This document shows, piece after piece, positions 27,778 to 36,344 of a DNA stretch of 64,000 nt; the stretch's first letter is position 1; each line of letters begins with the position of its first letter. Source of the DNA: Mitsuaria sp. PDC51 (GTDB lineage Bacteria > Pseudomonadota > Gammaproteobacteria > Burkholderiales > Burkholderiaceae_C); NCBI RefSeq assembly GCF_900113225.1, contig NZ_FOZE01000002.1, positions 744,001 through 808,000 of the forward strand, read 5' to 3'. The notes under the pieces were generated by a model. It was given only the letters and a program-made list of their open reading frames with translations, ran no database searches and was not told the DNA's origin. Made by a program: the position numbers and the translations under genes.

Positions 27778-30321
27778 TCAGCGCTCCCCCACGCCCAGGT
27801 CGATGACGAGCCGCCGTTCGACGCGGAGCGTGGCCCGGCGCAGCGCCGCACCGGCGCCGAGCGCGCGAGCCTCCGGCTCGAGGAACACCGGCAAGTCCGC
27901 CGCGATGGGCAGCACCGCCAGCGTGATAGACGGCCACGCGCCGTCGGCGCGACGCCAGCGATCGATCGCGATCGTCCACGGACTGCCATCGCAGAAACGG
28001 TCGTCGACGACGACGCCGTCCACCTCGAGCCGCGCGACATCGCCGACCAGCTCCAGCGTCAGCCAGACCCGGCCGCGCGGCAGCCCGTCCGACGGCACGA
28101 TCGCCCAGTGGGCCTCGGCCGCATGCGCGGTTTCGTCCGGCACCAGCGGCACCGGCCCGTCGCGCCAAGGCACATGCGGCCCCCAGCGCAAGGCCGGCGG
28201 CTCGCCCGCCGCCTGCATCAGCGCGACCGCGAGACGCACCTCGCCACCGTCCCGACCGCCATTGCCATTGCCGCTGCCGGAAGCCGCCTCGGTCATTCCC
28301 TCTCCCGCGATCGCGGGAGAGGGCGAGGGTGAGGGCCAGCGCCCTCCCGCCCCACTCATCCCTGCCGCGAACGACCACACCGCCCATTCGACCGCCAGCT
28401 CCTCGCGCCCGCCACCGAGCCCCTCCGCCGGGAACACGCGCACCCAGGCCGCTTCCTCGACGCCGGCGTCCATGCCGATGAATTCCCCGTCCGCACCCAC
28501 GCCCACCGTCGCCGGATGGCTGGACCACATCAGCCGCTCGCGCCCGCCGATCCGAACCTTCGCCGTCGCCGCCGCGGCGGCCTCGGACAGCACCAGCACG
28601 CGATGCATCCGTCCCGCGGTATCGCGCAGCGACACCAGCCGAGGCCCTTCGCACGAATCCAGCCGCACGACCCAGACCTCGCCGCGGCGCTCGACATGCC
28701 CGCCGCGCACCTCGATCGTGGCCAGCCCCTGGGCATCGAACACCAGCTCCGCCGCGATGCCCTCGAGGCTGAAGCCCGTCCAAACCACTTCTCCATCGGC
28801 CTCGGTCCAGCGCGCCATCGGCTGCACCGTCGCCTGGCGCAGGCGCGCCGCGCCCAAGCGATGTCCGACCGGCCAGATGAAGGCCGCGCCCGGACGCAGC
28901 GCCACGCCGCCCTCGCTGGGCAGGCGCAGCGCTCCGCCGTCGGCCGTGCGCAGCTCGATGGCCAGGTCCCGCCGCGCCGGCAGCGGGTGATGGCGCACAT
29001 GGTGGTTGACGAACACGAAGCCCTCCACCTCCGCCACCGACGCGCCAGCCGCCCGCAGCGCGATGCGCGGCAACGCGCGATCGGCCGGATCGAAGGGCCC
29101 GTCCACCGGCAGCACCGCCTCGCACGGCGCCAGCGACGCGCCGAAGTCGCGCATCAGCTGATGCAGCGCGCGCAGCCGTCCCCACGACGGCCGGACCTGG
29201 CCGTACTGGCCCAGCGGTGCCTGGAAGTCGTAGCCCCACTGCGGCACGTCGTTGGGATACCCGGTCGCCTGGGTCTCGTTGAGCGGCCCCGTCTCGCAGA
29301 CCGGGTTGGTGCCGCCGTGATACATGTAATAGCCGTACAGGTTGGCGCCCGACCCCAACTGAACCAGCGTCGTCGCATGCACGTCGTCGGCGTCCACGAC
29401 CGGTCGGCGGTGGTAGCTCTGCGCCATGCCGCCGCCGGCCTCGGCCAGGCAGAACGGGTAATGCGCCGTATCGATCAATCCCGCGGCCGGCGTGCCGTCG
29501 ACATTGCCCATCTCGCCGATCACGCGACGGGTGTTGAACAGGAACACGCCCGACGGCGGCAGCGCTTCGCGCGAGCCCTGCCAGAACCCATCGGCGTAGG
29601 CGCCCGACACCGGCAGCACCTCGCGCGGCGGGATGTCCAGCGTCGGCCAGCCGGTGACGGTGTAGATCGGCACGGTGAGCCCGACGTCGATCGCCAGCTG
29701 CTTCAGCGCGGCGATGTGCTCGGCGCCGCGGCCCGGACCGGTGCCGCCGTATTCGTTCTCCAGCTGCAGCCCGATCACCGGCCCGCCGTCGCACCACAAC
29801 CGGCCGCGCGCCTGCGCCGCGATCTCGCCGTAGAGCCGGCGCACGTGGGCGAGGTAGGCGGGATCGTTGCTGCGCGGCTCGCAGGTCGCGGCGAGCCAGT
29901 CGGGAAAGCCGCCCAGCCTCACCTCGGCATGCACCCACGGACCGGGACGCAGGTAGACGAACAGGCCGGCCTCGGCCGCGAGGTCGATGAAGCGCGCCAG
30001 GTCGCGCTGGCCGTCCCAGCGCCAGCGCCCTTGCACCGCCTCGTGGTGGTTCCAGATCACGTAGCTGGCGACGACGTCCACTCCGCCCGCCTTGATCTTG
30101 GCGAGCTCGCCCGCCCATTCGTTCTCGGGATAGCGGCTGTAGTGGAACTCGCCCATCACCGGCATCCAGGGCCGGCCGTCCAGCACCAGGTAGCGGCTGT
30201 TGACCTCCAGGCTGCGGGTGGGATGCGGGTACAGGCCCAGGTTCAGGAAGCCGGTCTCGGGCGTCGGCACCGTCGGGGGCACCTGTAGCGCCACCGGCGC
30301 CGGCGGGGTTGTCTCGCTCAC
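27778..30321 (-). CDS. GH35 beta-galactosidase, cytoplasmic
   Basis: The product has 847 residues without a signal peptide, so it probably acts in the cytoplasm on imported galacto-oligosaccharides. It has the GH35 features MGEFHYSRYPENEWAGELAK (residues 56-75), RPGPWVHAEVRLGGFP, the acid/base motif LENEYG (187-192) and YYMYHGGTNPV. The C-terminal half is beta-rich. Near residue 665 a low-complexity stretch (PSPSPSPAIAGEG, then a Ser/Gly/Asn-rich tract) is encoded by an embedded palindromic repeat (28298-28323). It heads the operon with the importer and is divergent from the GH42 gene; two LacI-type operators sit in the shared promoter region. Confidence 0.9.
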   Translation of the reverse strand: MSETTPPAPVALQVPPTVPTPETGFLNLGLYPHPTRSLEVNSRYLVLDGRPWMPVMGEFHYSRYPENEWAGELAKIKAGGVDVVASYVIWNHHEAVQGRWRWDGQRDLARFIDLAAEAGLFVYLRPGPWVHAEVRLGGFPDWLAATCEPRSNDPAYLAHVRRLYGEIAAQARGRLWCDGGPVIGLQLENEYGGTGPGRGAEHIAALKQLAIDVGLTVPIYTVTGWPTLDIPPREVLPVSGAYADGFWQGSREALPPSGVFLFNTRRVIGEMGNVDGTPAAGLIDTAHYPFCLAEAGGGMAQSYHRRPVVDADDVHATTLVQLGSGANLYGYYMYHGGTNPVCETGPLNETQATGYPNDVPQWGYDFQAPLGQYGQVRPSWGRLRALHQLMRDFGASLAPCEAVLPVDGPFDPADRALPRIALRAAGASVAEVEGFVFVNHHVRHHPLPARRDLAIELRTADGGALRLPSEGGVALRPGAAFIWPVGHRLGAARLRQATVQPMARWTEADGEVVWTGFSLEGIAAELVFDAQGLATIEVRGGHVERRGEVWVVRLDSCEGPRLVSLRDTAGRMHRVLVLSEAAAAATAKVRIGGRERLMWSSHPATVGVGADGEFIGMDAGVEEAAWVRVFPAEGLGGGREELAVEWAVWSFAAGMSGAGGRWPSPSPSPAIAGEGMTEAASGSGNGNGGRDGGEVRLAVALMQAAGEPPALRWGPHVPWRDGPVPLVPDETAHAAEAHWAIVPSDGLPRGRVWLTLELVGDVARLEVDGVVVDDRFCDGSPWTIAIDRWRRADGAWPSITLAVLPIAADLPVFLEPEARALGAGAALRRATLRVERRLVIDLGVGER
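28298..28323. repeat. 26-bp perfect palindrome inside the GH35 coding sequence
   Basis: CCCTCTCCCGCGA (28298-28310) is followed directly by its exact reverse complement. The 3' flank continues GCGAGGGTGAGGG. Such palindromes are usually intergenic REP-like elements in beta- and gammaproteobacteria; here it is in frame and translated. Only one copy was seen in this window. Confidence 0.75.
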
Positions 30322-30348
30322 GTCGTTGTGCTGCCCCGAAAGAGGCAG

Positions 30349-30360
30349 TTAATCGTTTAA
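30349..30360. promoter_or_regulatory. Putative LacI-family operator 2
   Basis: TTAATCGTTTAA, matching TTAAnCGnTTAA, lies 28 bp upstream of the GH35 start. Confidence 0.7.
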
Positions 30361-30549
30361 TCCGAGTCAGTAGACCAAGGGCGACCCCAGGGGGCAATAC
30401 GGGTAAGTCCGCAGAAGCGGCCGCATTCTACGCGGAGCGCCCTTGGCTTCGATGCTGTCCGAGCGCCATCGCACCTGCGGCCACCCTCGCCTCGGCCGGG
30501 ATGCTGGGCATTCCGATTGACATCGCCCCCGCAGGTTGCTCCAATCAGA

Positions 30550-30561
30550 TTAATCGATTAA
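30550..30561. promoter_or_regulatory. Putative LacI-family operator 3
   Basis: TTAATCGATTAA, a perfect palindrome matching TTAAnCGnTTAA, lies 49 bp upstream of the GH42 start. Confidence 0.75.
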
Positions 30562-30610
30562 CCGGCGCTGACGCATCCTCGCGATCGTTCGGCCGACACC
30601 CGCCCGCTTC

Positions 30611-32656
30611 ATGCCCCCGATCTCCTTCCCGTCCGATCCGCCGGCGCCGCTGCGCCTGGGCGTGTGCTACTACCCCGAGCAGTGGCCGAAGGCGCGCTGG
30701 CGCGAGGACGCCCGCGCGATGCGCGCGCTCGGCCTGGGCACGGTCCGCATCGCCGAATTCGCCTGGTCCCGCATGGAGCCGGCCCCGGGGCAGTTCGACT
30801 GGGCCTGGCTGGATGAGGCGATCGACGTGCTCGCCGGCGAGGGCCTGTCGGTGGTGCTGGGCACGCCGACCGCGGCGCCGCCGCAGTGGCTGGTCGAGGC
30901 CCATCCCGACGTGCTGCCCGTGGGCGCCGACGGCCGCGTGAAGCCCTTCGGCGCGCGCCGGCATTACTGCTTCTCGAGCCCGTCGCTGACCGAGGCCACG
31001 CGGCGCATCGTGACCGCGATGGCCCGGCGCTACGGTGCGCATCCGGCCGTCGTCGCCTGGCAGACCGACAACGAGTACGGCTGCCACGACACCACCCTGT
31101 CCTACTCGCCGGCCGCGCTGGCCGCGTTCCGGCGCTGGCTGCGGGCGCGCTACGAGACCGTCGAGCGCATGAACGAGGCCTGGGGCACCGCCTTCTGGGG
31201 CCTGCAGTTCTTGAGCTTCGAGCAGGTCGGCTTCCCGGTCGGCCAGCCGACGAGCCCGCTGCCCGCGCATGCGCTGGACTTCCGCCGCTTCGCCTCCGAC
31301 GAGGTGGTGCGCTACAACCGGCTGCAGGTCGAATTGATCCGCGCGCACGCGCCCGGCCGCCCGGTGCTGCACAACTTCATGGGCCTGTTCGCCGAGTTCG
31401 ACCACCACGCCTGCGGCACCGACCTGGACATCGCCGCCTGGGACAGCTATCCGCTCGGCCACGTCGACACCGCCGCGACCTTCCTCACCGAGGCCGAGCG
31501 CCAGCAATGGGCGCGCACCGGACATCCGGACCTGACCGCCTTCCATCACGACCTGTACCGCGGCATCGGCCGCGGCCGGATGTGGGTGATGGAACAGCAG
31601 GCCGGACCGGTGAACTGGGCCGACTGGAACGCGCTGCCGCTGCCCGGCATGGTCCGCGCGTGGACCTGGGAGGCCTTCGCGCACGGCGCGGAGCTGGTGT
31701 CCTACTTCCGCTGGCGCCAGTTGCCTTTCGGCCAGGAGCAGATGCATTCGGGGCTGAACCGCCCGGACGGCGCGCTGGACGACGGCGGCCGCGAAGCCGC
31801 TCAGGTCGGCGCCGAGATCGGGCGGCTGCTCGCCGCCGGCGATGCGGCGTCGCTGGCGATGCGGCCGGCGGCGGTCGCGCTGGTGATGGACTACCCGTCG
31901 CTGTGGATGGCGCAGATCCAGCCGCAGGGCAAGGACATGGCGGGCTTCGGCCCGATGCTGGCGTACTACGGCGCGCTGCGCCGGCTCGGGCTGGACGTCG
32001 ACATCGTCGCGCCCGACGCGTCGCTCGCGGGCTACGCCCTCGTCGTGCTGCCGGGCACGCTGCACCTGGACGAGGCGCTGGTCGAGCGGCTGCGCGCGAG
32101 CACGGCGGTCGTCATCGCCGGGCCACGCACCGGCAGCAAGACCGACCAGCTCGCCATCGCCGAGCCGCTGCCGCCGGGACCGCTGCGCGAATGGTTGCCG
32201 GTGCGCGTGCGCGCCGTGGAATCGATGCGCCCCGGCCGCACGCTGGCGATCGACGCAGGCGCGCACGGCCACGGCGTCGGATTGCAATGGCGCGACCTGA
32301 TCGAACTCGATGCGGGCAACGCCGCGGGCGCGCAGGAGGTCCGGGTCCTGGCCCGCTACGAGGACGGCGCGCCGGCCTGGCTCGCGCGCGGACGCTTCCA
32401 CCTGCATGCCGGTCACGTCGACGCGGACCTGCTGCTGCGCTGGGTCGATGCCGCGGCCCGCGAGGCCGGCCTGTCGCCGCTCGCGCCCGAGGCGCTGGCG
32501 CCCGGGCTGCGCCTGCGCCGCCGCGGCCAATGGCTCTTCGCGATCCACCGCGGGCCGCAGCCGGCCGTGGTGCCCGTGCCGCAGGGCGCGATCCCCTTGC
32601 TCGGCGGCGCGACGCTGCCGCCCGGCGGTGTCGGCATCTGGCATCTGTCCGATTGA
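30611..32656 (+). CDS. GH42 beta-galactosidase
   Basis: The product has 681 residues and no signal peptide. It has the GH42 order: [13 protein letters not shown] at 14-26, the acid/base TDNEYGCHD with E155, and the nucleophile [11 protein letters not shown] with E328, followed by the trimerisation and C-terminal beta domains. Length is typical of the family. It probably hydrolyses galacto-oligosaccharides in the cytoplasm. It heads the operon GH42-galT-galK-lacI and has a LacI-type operator just upstream. The in-frame ATG at 30611 lacks a strong ribosome site, but the GH42 core begins just after it. Confidence 0.93.
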   Translation: MPPISFPSDPPAPLRLGVCYYPEQWPKARWREDARAMRALGLGTVRIAEFAWSRMEPAPGQFDWAWLDEAIDVLAGEGLSVVLGTPTAAPPQWLVEAHPDVLPVGADGRVKPFGARRHYCFSSPSLTEATRRIVTAMARRYGAHPAVVAWQTDNEYGCHDTTLSYSPAALAAFRRWLRARYETVERMNEAWGTAFWGLQFLSFEQVGFPVGQPTSPLPAHALDFRRFASDEVVRYNRLQVELIRAHAPGRPVLHNFMGLFAEFDHHACGTDLDIAAWDSYPLGHVDTAATFLTEAERQQWARTGHPDLTAFHHDLYRGIGRGRMWVMEQQAGPVNWADWNALPLPGMVRAWTWEAFAHGAELVSYFRWRQLPFGQEQMHSGLNRPDGALDDGGREAAQVGAEIGRLLAAGDAASLAMRPAAVALVMDYPSLWMAQIQPQGKDMAGFGPMLAYYGALRRLGLDVDIVAPDASLAGYALVVLPGTLHLDEALVERLRASTAVVIAGPRTGSKTDQLAIAEPLPPGPLREWLPVRVRAVESMRPGRTLAIDAGAHGHGVGLQWRDLIELDAGNAAGAQEVRVLARYEDGAPAWLARGRFHLHAGHVDADLLLRWVDAAAREAGLSPLAPEALAPGLRLRRRGQWLFAIHRGPQPAVVPVPQGAIPLLGGATLPPGGVGIWHLSD

Positions 32657-32749
32657 GCCCGGTCGCGCTATCGTCCGTCCCTTCGCGCACCCGGCGCACC
32701 GGTCCCACGCCCCTCCGATCCACGTCCCACTGCCCTCGCCCGCTCCCAG

Positions 32750-33829
32750 ATGGTCACCTCTTCCGAAGTCTCCGCGGCCTTCGACCGCAACCGCCACTCG
32801 CATCGCCGTTTCAATCCGCTGGCCGGCAAATGGGTGCTGGTGTCGCCACAGCGCAGCCTGCGCCCGTGGCAGGGCCAGACCGAAAGCCCCGACCTGGAAG
32901 TCCGCGCCTCGCATGACCCGGGCTGCTACCTGTGCGCCGGCAACACCCGCATCAACGGCGAGGTCAACCCGTCCTACACCGGCACCTTCGTCTTCGAGAA
33001 CGACTTCCCCGCGCTGATGGCCGATGTGCCGGCGCCGGACGCTGGCGGCGCCCCGGCGGCGGCGGCGGGCCTGTTCCAGGCCGAACCGGCCCGCGGCACG
33101 AGCCGGGTGATCTGCTTCTCGCCGGACCATGGCCGCAGCCTGCCCGAGCTCGACGAGGCCGCGCTGCGCGAGGTCGTCGCCTGCTGGGCCGCGCAGACGC
33201 GCGAACTGGGCGAGCGCTGGCGCTGGGTGCAGGTCTTCGAGAACAAGGGCGCGATGATGGGCTGCTCCAACCCGCATCCGCATGGTCAGGTCTGGGCCAG
33301 CGACTTCGTGCCCGACCTGCCGGCGCGCGAGGACCGCCTGCAGCGCGACTGGCTGGCCGCCCAGGGCGAGCCGATGCTGCTGGCGGTGGCGCGCGCGGAG
33401 GCCGGCGGCGAGCGCGTGGTCGTGCAGAACGACGACTGGCTCGCGCTGGTGCCCTATTGGGCCGAATGGCCGTTCGAGACGCTGCTGCTGCCGCGTTTCG
33501 CCGTGCAGCGGATGGACCAGCTGAGCGCATCGCAGCAGGCCAGCCTGGCGGCCATCGTGCGCGCGCTGACGATCCGCTACGACAACCTGTTCCAGTGCAG
33601 CTTCCCGTACTCGATGGGCTGGCACGGCGCGCCCACCGGCGCCCAGGCCGAGGCGTCGCCGCACTGGCAGCTGCATGCGCACTTCCATCCGCCGCTGCTG
33701 CGCAGCGCGACGGTGCGCAAGTTCATGGTCGGCTTCGAGCTGCTGGCGGAGGCGCAGCGCGACCTCACGCCCGAGCAGGCCGCCGCGCGGCTGCGCGAGC
33801 AGCCGTCCACCCACTACCGCCAGCGCTGA
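32750..33829 (+). CDS. galT: Galactose-1-phosphate uridylyltransferase
   Basis: The product has 359 residues. The catalytic HPHGQ motif is at about 176-180 ([10 protein letters not shown]), with [18 protein letters not shown] near the N-terminus and a metal-site C-x2-C pattern (CYLCAGN). It transfers UMP between UDP-glucose and galactose-1-phosphate in the Leloir pathway. It lies 93 bp after the GH42 gene and before galK. No galE is in the window. Confidence 0.95.
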   Translation: MVTSSEVSAAFDRNRHSHRRFNPLAGKWVLVSPQRSLRPWQGQTESPDLEVRASHDPGCYLCAGNTRINGEVNPSYTGTFVFENDFPALMADVPAPDAGGAPAAAAGLFQAEPARGTSRVICFSPDHGRSLPELDEAALREVVACWAAQTRELGERWRWVQVFENKGAMMGCSNPHPHGQVWASDFVPDLPAREDRLQRDWLAAQGEPMLLAVARAEAGGERVVVQNDDWLALVPYWAEWPFETLLLPRFAVQRMDQLSASQQASLAAIVRALTIRYDNLFQCSFPYSMGWHGAPTGAQAEASPHWQLHAHFHPPLLRSATVRKFMVGFELLAEAQRDLTPEQAAARLREQPSTHYRQR

Positions 33830-33923
33830 GCCTGCCCGGCGCCGCGACGACCGCCCCTTTCAACCCGGCGCTGATGACCGAGTCCCCTCGATCGATCGGC
33901 GTCCCCGCTTGCCACCGCCTGCC

Positions 33924-35111
33924 ATGACCTCTGCCCCGACCGACCTCCCGCCCACCGCGCTCGCCGTCGTGCGTGCCTTCACCGAGCGCCACGGCGCTGC
34001 GCCGACGGTGCTCGCGCGCGCGCCCGGCCGGGTCAACCTGATCGGCGAACACACCGATTACAACGATGGCTTCGTGCTGCCGGTGGCCATCGACCGCGAC
34101 ACCTGGGTCGCCGCCGGACCGCGCGATGACGGCCAGGTGGACGCGCTGGCGCTCGACGAGCAGCAGGCCGATGACCGCTTCGCGCTCAGCGCCGAGCCCC
34201 CGCATTTCCCCGGCGGCGGCTGGCGCGACCATGTGCGCGGCACGCTGGCGCAGCTCGCGGCCGAGCTGCCGGCGCTGGCCGGCATGAACCTCGTCATCGC
34301 CGGCGACGTGCCGATGGGCGCGGGGCTGAGCAGCTCCGCCTCGCTGGCGCTGGGGCTGCTGCGCGCGGCGCAGCGCCTGGCGGGCGACACGACGCTCGAC
34401 GGCAAACGCCTGGCGCGCCTGGCGCAGCAGGCCGAGAACCGCTTCGTCGGCTGCCAGTGCGGGATCATGGACCAGCTCGCCAGCGCCGAAGGCCGCGCCG
34501 GGCATGCGCTGCTGATCGACTGCCGCTCGCTCGACACCGAGCCGGTGCCGCTGCCCGCGGGCACGGCGCTGCTGATCGCGCACTCGCGGGTGCGCCGCGG
34601 CCTGGTCGACAGCGCCTACAACGAGCGCCGCCGCCAATGCGAGGCGGCGGCCGCGGGCGTCGGCGCGAAGGCGCTGCGCGATGCGACGCTGGCGCAGCTG
34701 GAGGCTGCCGACCTGGACGACAAGACCTTCCGCCGCGGCCGCCACATCGTCACCGAGAACGAGCGCGTGATCGCCGCCACCCGCGCGCTGCGCGCGGGCG
34801 ACATGCGGCAGCTGGGCCAGCTGATGAAGGCCTCGCACGCCTCGATGCGCGACGACTTCGAGATCACCGTGCCCGCCGTCGACCAGCTCGCGGCGCTGCT
34901 GCAGGACGTCATCGGCGACGCGGGCGGCGCGCGCATGACCGGCGGCGGCTTCGGCGGCTGCGTGATCGCGCTGCTGCCCCAGGCGCTGGTGCCCGCCGCG
35001 GTCCGGGCGCTGGAGGACGGCTACCGCTCGCCCGAGGGGGAACCGGCACTGGTCTACCTGTGCGAGGCGGGCCCGGGCGCCGAGGCGGCTGCGGCTACAG
35101 TCGCGGGATGA
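33924..35111 (+). CDS. galK: Galactokinase
   Basis: The product has 395 residues. It has the galactokinase signature GRVNLIGEHTDYNDGFVLPV near residue 35, the GHMP ATP-binding loop PMGAGLSSSASLALG and the C-terminal MTGGGFGGCVIALLP. It phosphorylates galactose to galactose-1-phosphate for GalT. The ATG at 33924 is placed just before the conserved N-terminus. The stop overlaps the start of the LacI-family gene (ATGA). Confidence 0.95.
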   Translation: MTSAPTDLPPTALAVVRAFTERHGAAPTVLARAPGRVNLIGEHTDYNDGFVLPVAIDRDTWVAAGPRDDGQVDALALDEQQADDRFALSAEPPHFPGGGWRDHVRGTLAQLAAELPALAGMNLVIAGDVPMGAGLSSSASLALGLLRAAQRLAGDTTLDGKRLARLAQQAENRFVGCQCGIMDQLASAEGRAGHALLIDCRSLDTEPVPLPAGTALLIAHSRVRRGLVDSAYNERRRQCEAAAAGVGAKALRDATLAQLEAADLDDKTFRRGRHIVTENERVIAATRALRAGDMRQLGQLMKASHASMRDDFEITVPAVDQLAALLQDVIGDAGGARMTGGGFGGCVIALLPQALVPAAVRALEDGYRSPEGEPALVYLCEAGPGAEAAAATVAG

Positions 35112-36160
35112 CCACCCTCGTCGAAGTGGCGCGGGCCGCGGGCGTCACCGCGGCCACCGTCTCCAACGTGCTGCGCAACCGCGGCAAGGTCGGCGAGGAG
35201 ACGCGCCGGCGCGTGCTCGCCGCGGTCGAGCAGCTGGGCTACCGCCCCAACCTGATGGCGCGCGCGCTGGTGGAGGGCAAGCCCCACACGATGGCGCTGC
35301 TCGTCAGCAGCATCGCCAACCCCTTCTATCCGGAGTTCGCGCTCGAGGTCGAGCGCGCGGCGCGCAAGCTGGGCTACTTCCTGCTGGTGTGCAACACCAA
35401 CGAGGACCCCGCGCAGGAACGGGCCTACCTCGACGCGATCGGCGGCGCGCTGGCGCAGGGCGTGATCGTCATGAACGCGGACTTCGTGCAGCTCGATGCG
35501 CTGCAGCACCTGCGCCGCCGCGGCGTGCCGGTGGTGCTGTGCATGTGGGAGCGGCCGCAGGAGCCGCCGCCGCTGCCCTGCGTGGCGGTGGACCTGTACC
35601 AGGCCGGCGTGCTCGCGGCGGAGCACCTGCTGCGCCTGGGCCACCGGCGCATCGGCGCGGTCTGCGGCAGCGAGCCCACCGGCAACCACCGCTGGCGGCT
35701 GCGCGGCTTCCTCGACACGATGGCGCAGGCCGGCGCCGCCTTGCCGGCGAGCTGCCTGCGCTACGGCCACGACACCATCGACGACGGCCGCAACGCCGCG
35801 CACAGCCTGCTGGCGGGCGAGCCCGGCCTGACGGCGGTGTTCGCGACCAACGACCTGCCCGCGCTGGGCGTGCTGCAGGCGGCGGCGGAGCTGAGCCTGG
35901 AGGTGCCGCGGGACCTGTCGGTGATCGGCGTCACCGACATCCAGCTGGCGCACCAGATGCGCCCGGCCCTCAGCACCGTGGCGATGCCCACGGCGGAAGC
36001 GGCGACGCTGGCGGTGCAGCTGCTGCAGTCGGAGATCGATGCGTCGCCGGACCATGCGCCGCCGATGCGGGTGACCGAGCCGCCGCGGCTGGTCGTGCGG
36101 GCGTCGACGGCGAAGCCGCATCACGGCGGTGCCCCCGGCGGCACGGGCCGCGCCGACTGA
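35108..36160 (+). CDS. LacI-family transcriptional regulator of the galactan locus
   Basis: The product has 350 residues. The first 55 form the LacI DNA-binding domain (TTLVEVARAAGVTAATVSNV, then LRNRGKVGEETRRRVL), with the hinge YRPNLMARAL; the rest is a periplasmic-binding-like sugar domain. The start overlaps the galK stop. The three TTAAnCGnTTAA palindromes are plausible operators, because all lie before genes of the same pathway. The effector is probably galactose or a galacto-oligosaccharide; this is inference. Expression from the GH42 operon would make it autoregulated. Confidence 0.88.
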   Translation: MTTLVEVARAAGVTAATVSNVLRNRGKVGEETRRRVLAAVEQLGYRPNLMARALVEGKPHTMALLVSSIANPFYPEFALEVERAARKLGYFLLVCNTNEDPAQERAYLDAIGGALAQGVIVMNADFVQLDALQHLRRRGVPVVLCMWERPQEPPPLPCVAVDLYQAGVLAAEHLLRLGHRRIGAVCGSEPTGNHRWRLRGFLDTMAQAGAALPASCLRYGHDTIDDGRNAAHSLLAGEPGLTAVFATNDLPALGVLQAAAELSLEVPRDLSVIGVTDIQLAHQMRPALSTVAMPTAEAATLAVQLLQSEIDASPDHAPPMRVTEPPRLVVRASTAKPHHGGAPGGTGRAD

Positions 36161-36344
36161 GCGCGCAGGCTGAGGTTTCTCGGCGCCCCCTCGGCACTCT
36201 CTCGACGGCGCCGCGCGTCGGCCACGTCACGGTGCGGATCGGGTTTTCGCGGGCCAGTTGCCACTCGTGACGGATTGGTGATATCTCCGCGGCGGCCTTG
36301 CGACAGAATGCCCAGCACTTCGCAGCGCCGACCCGGGAGCCCGC
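36161..36344. other. Intergenic region between the LacI-family and repeat-lipoprotein genes
   Basis: I see no clear terminator, operator or small gene in this 184-bp stretch. A purine-rich ribosome site (CGGGAG, about 36333) precedes the TTG start at 36345. Confidence 0.3.

Larger units (their letters stand above)
30322..30610. promoter_or_regulatory. Divergent control region between GH35 and GH42 operons
   Basis: This 289-bp gap carries two LacI-type operators, one close to each gene (30349-30360 and 30550-30561). The symmetrical arrangement implies one regulator governs both operons, possibly with DNA looping across about 200 bp. No confident promoter hexamers were identified. Confidence 0.7.
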
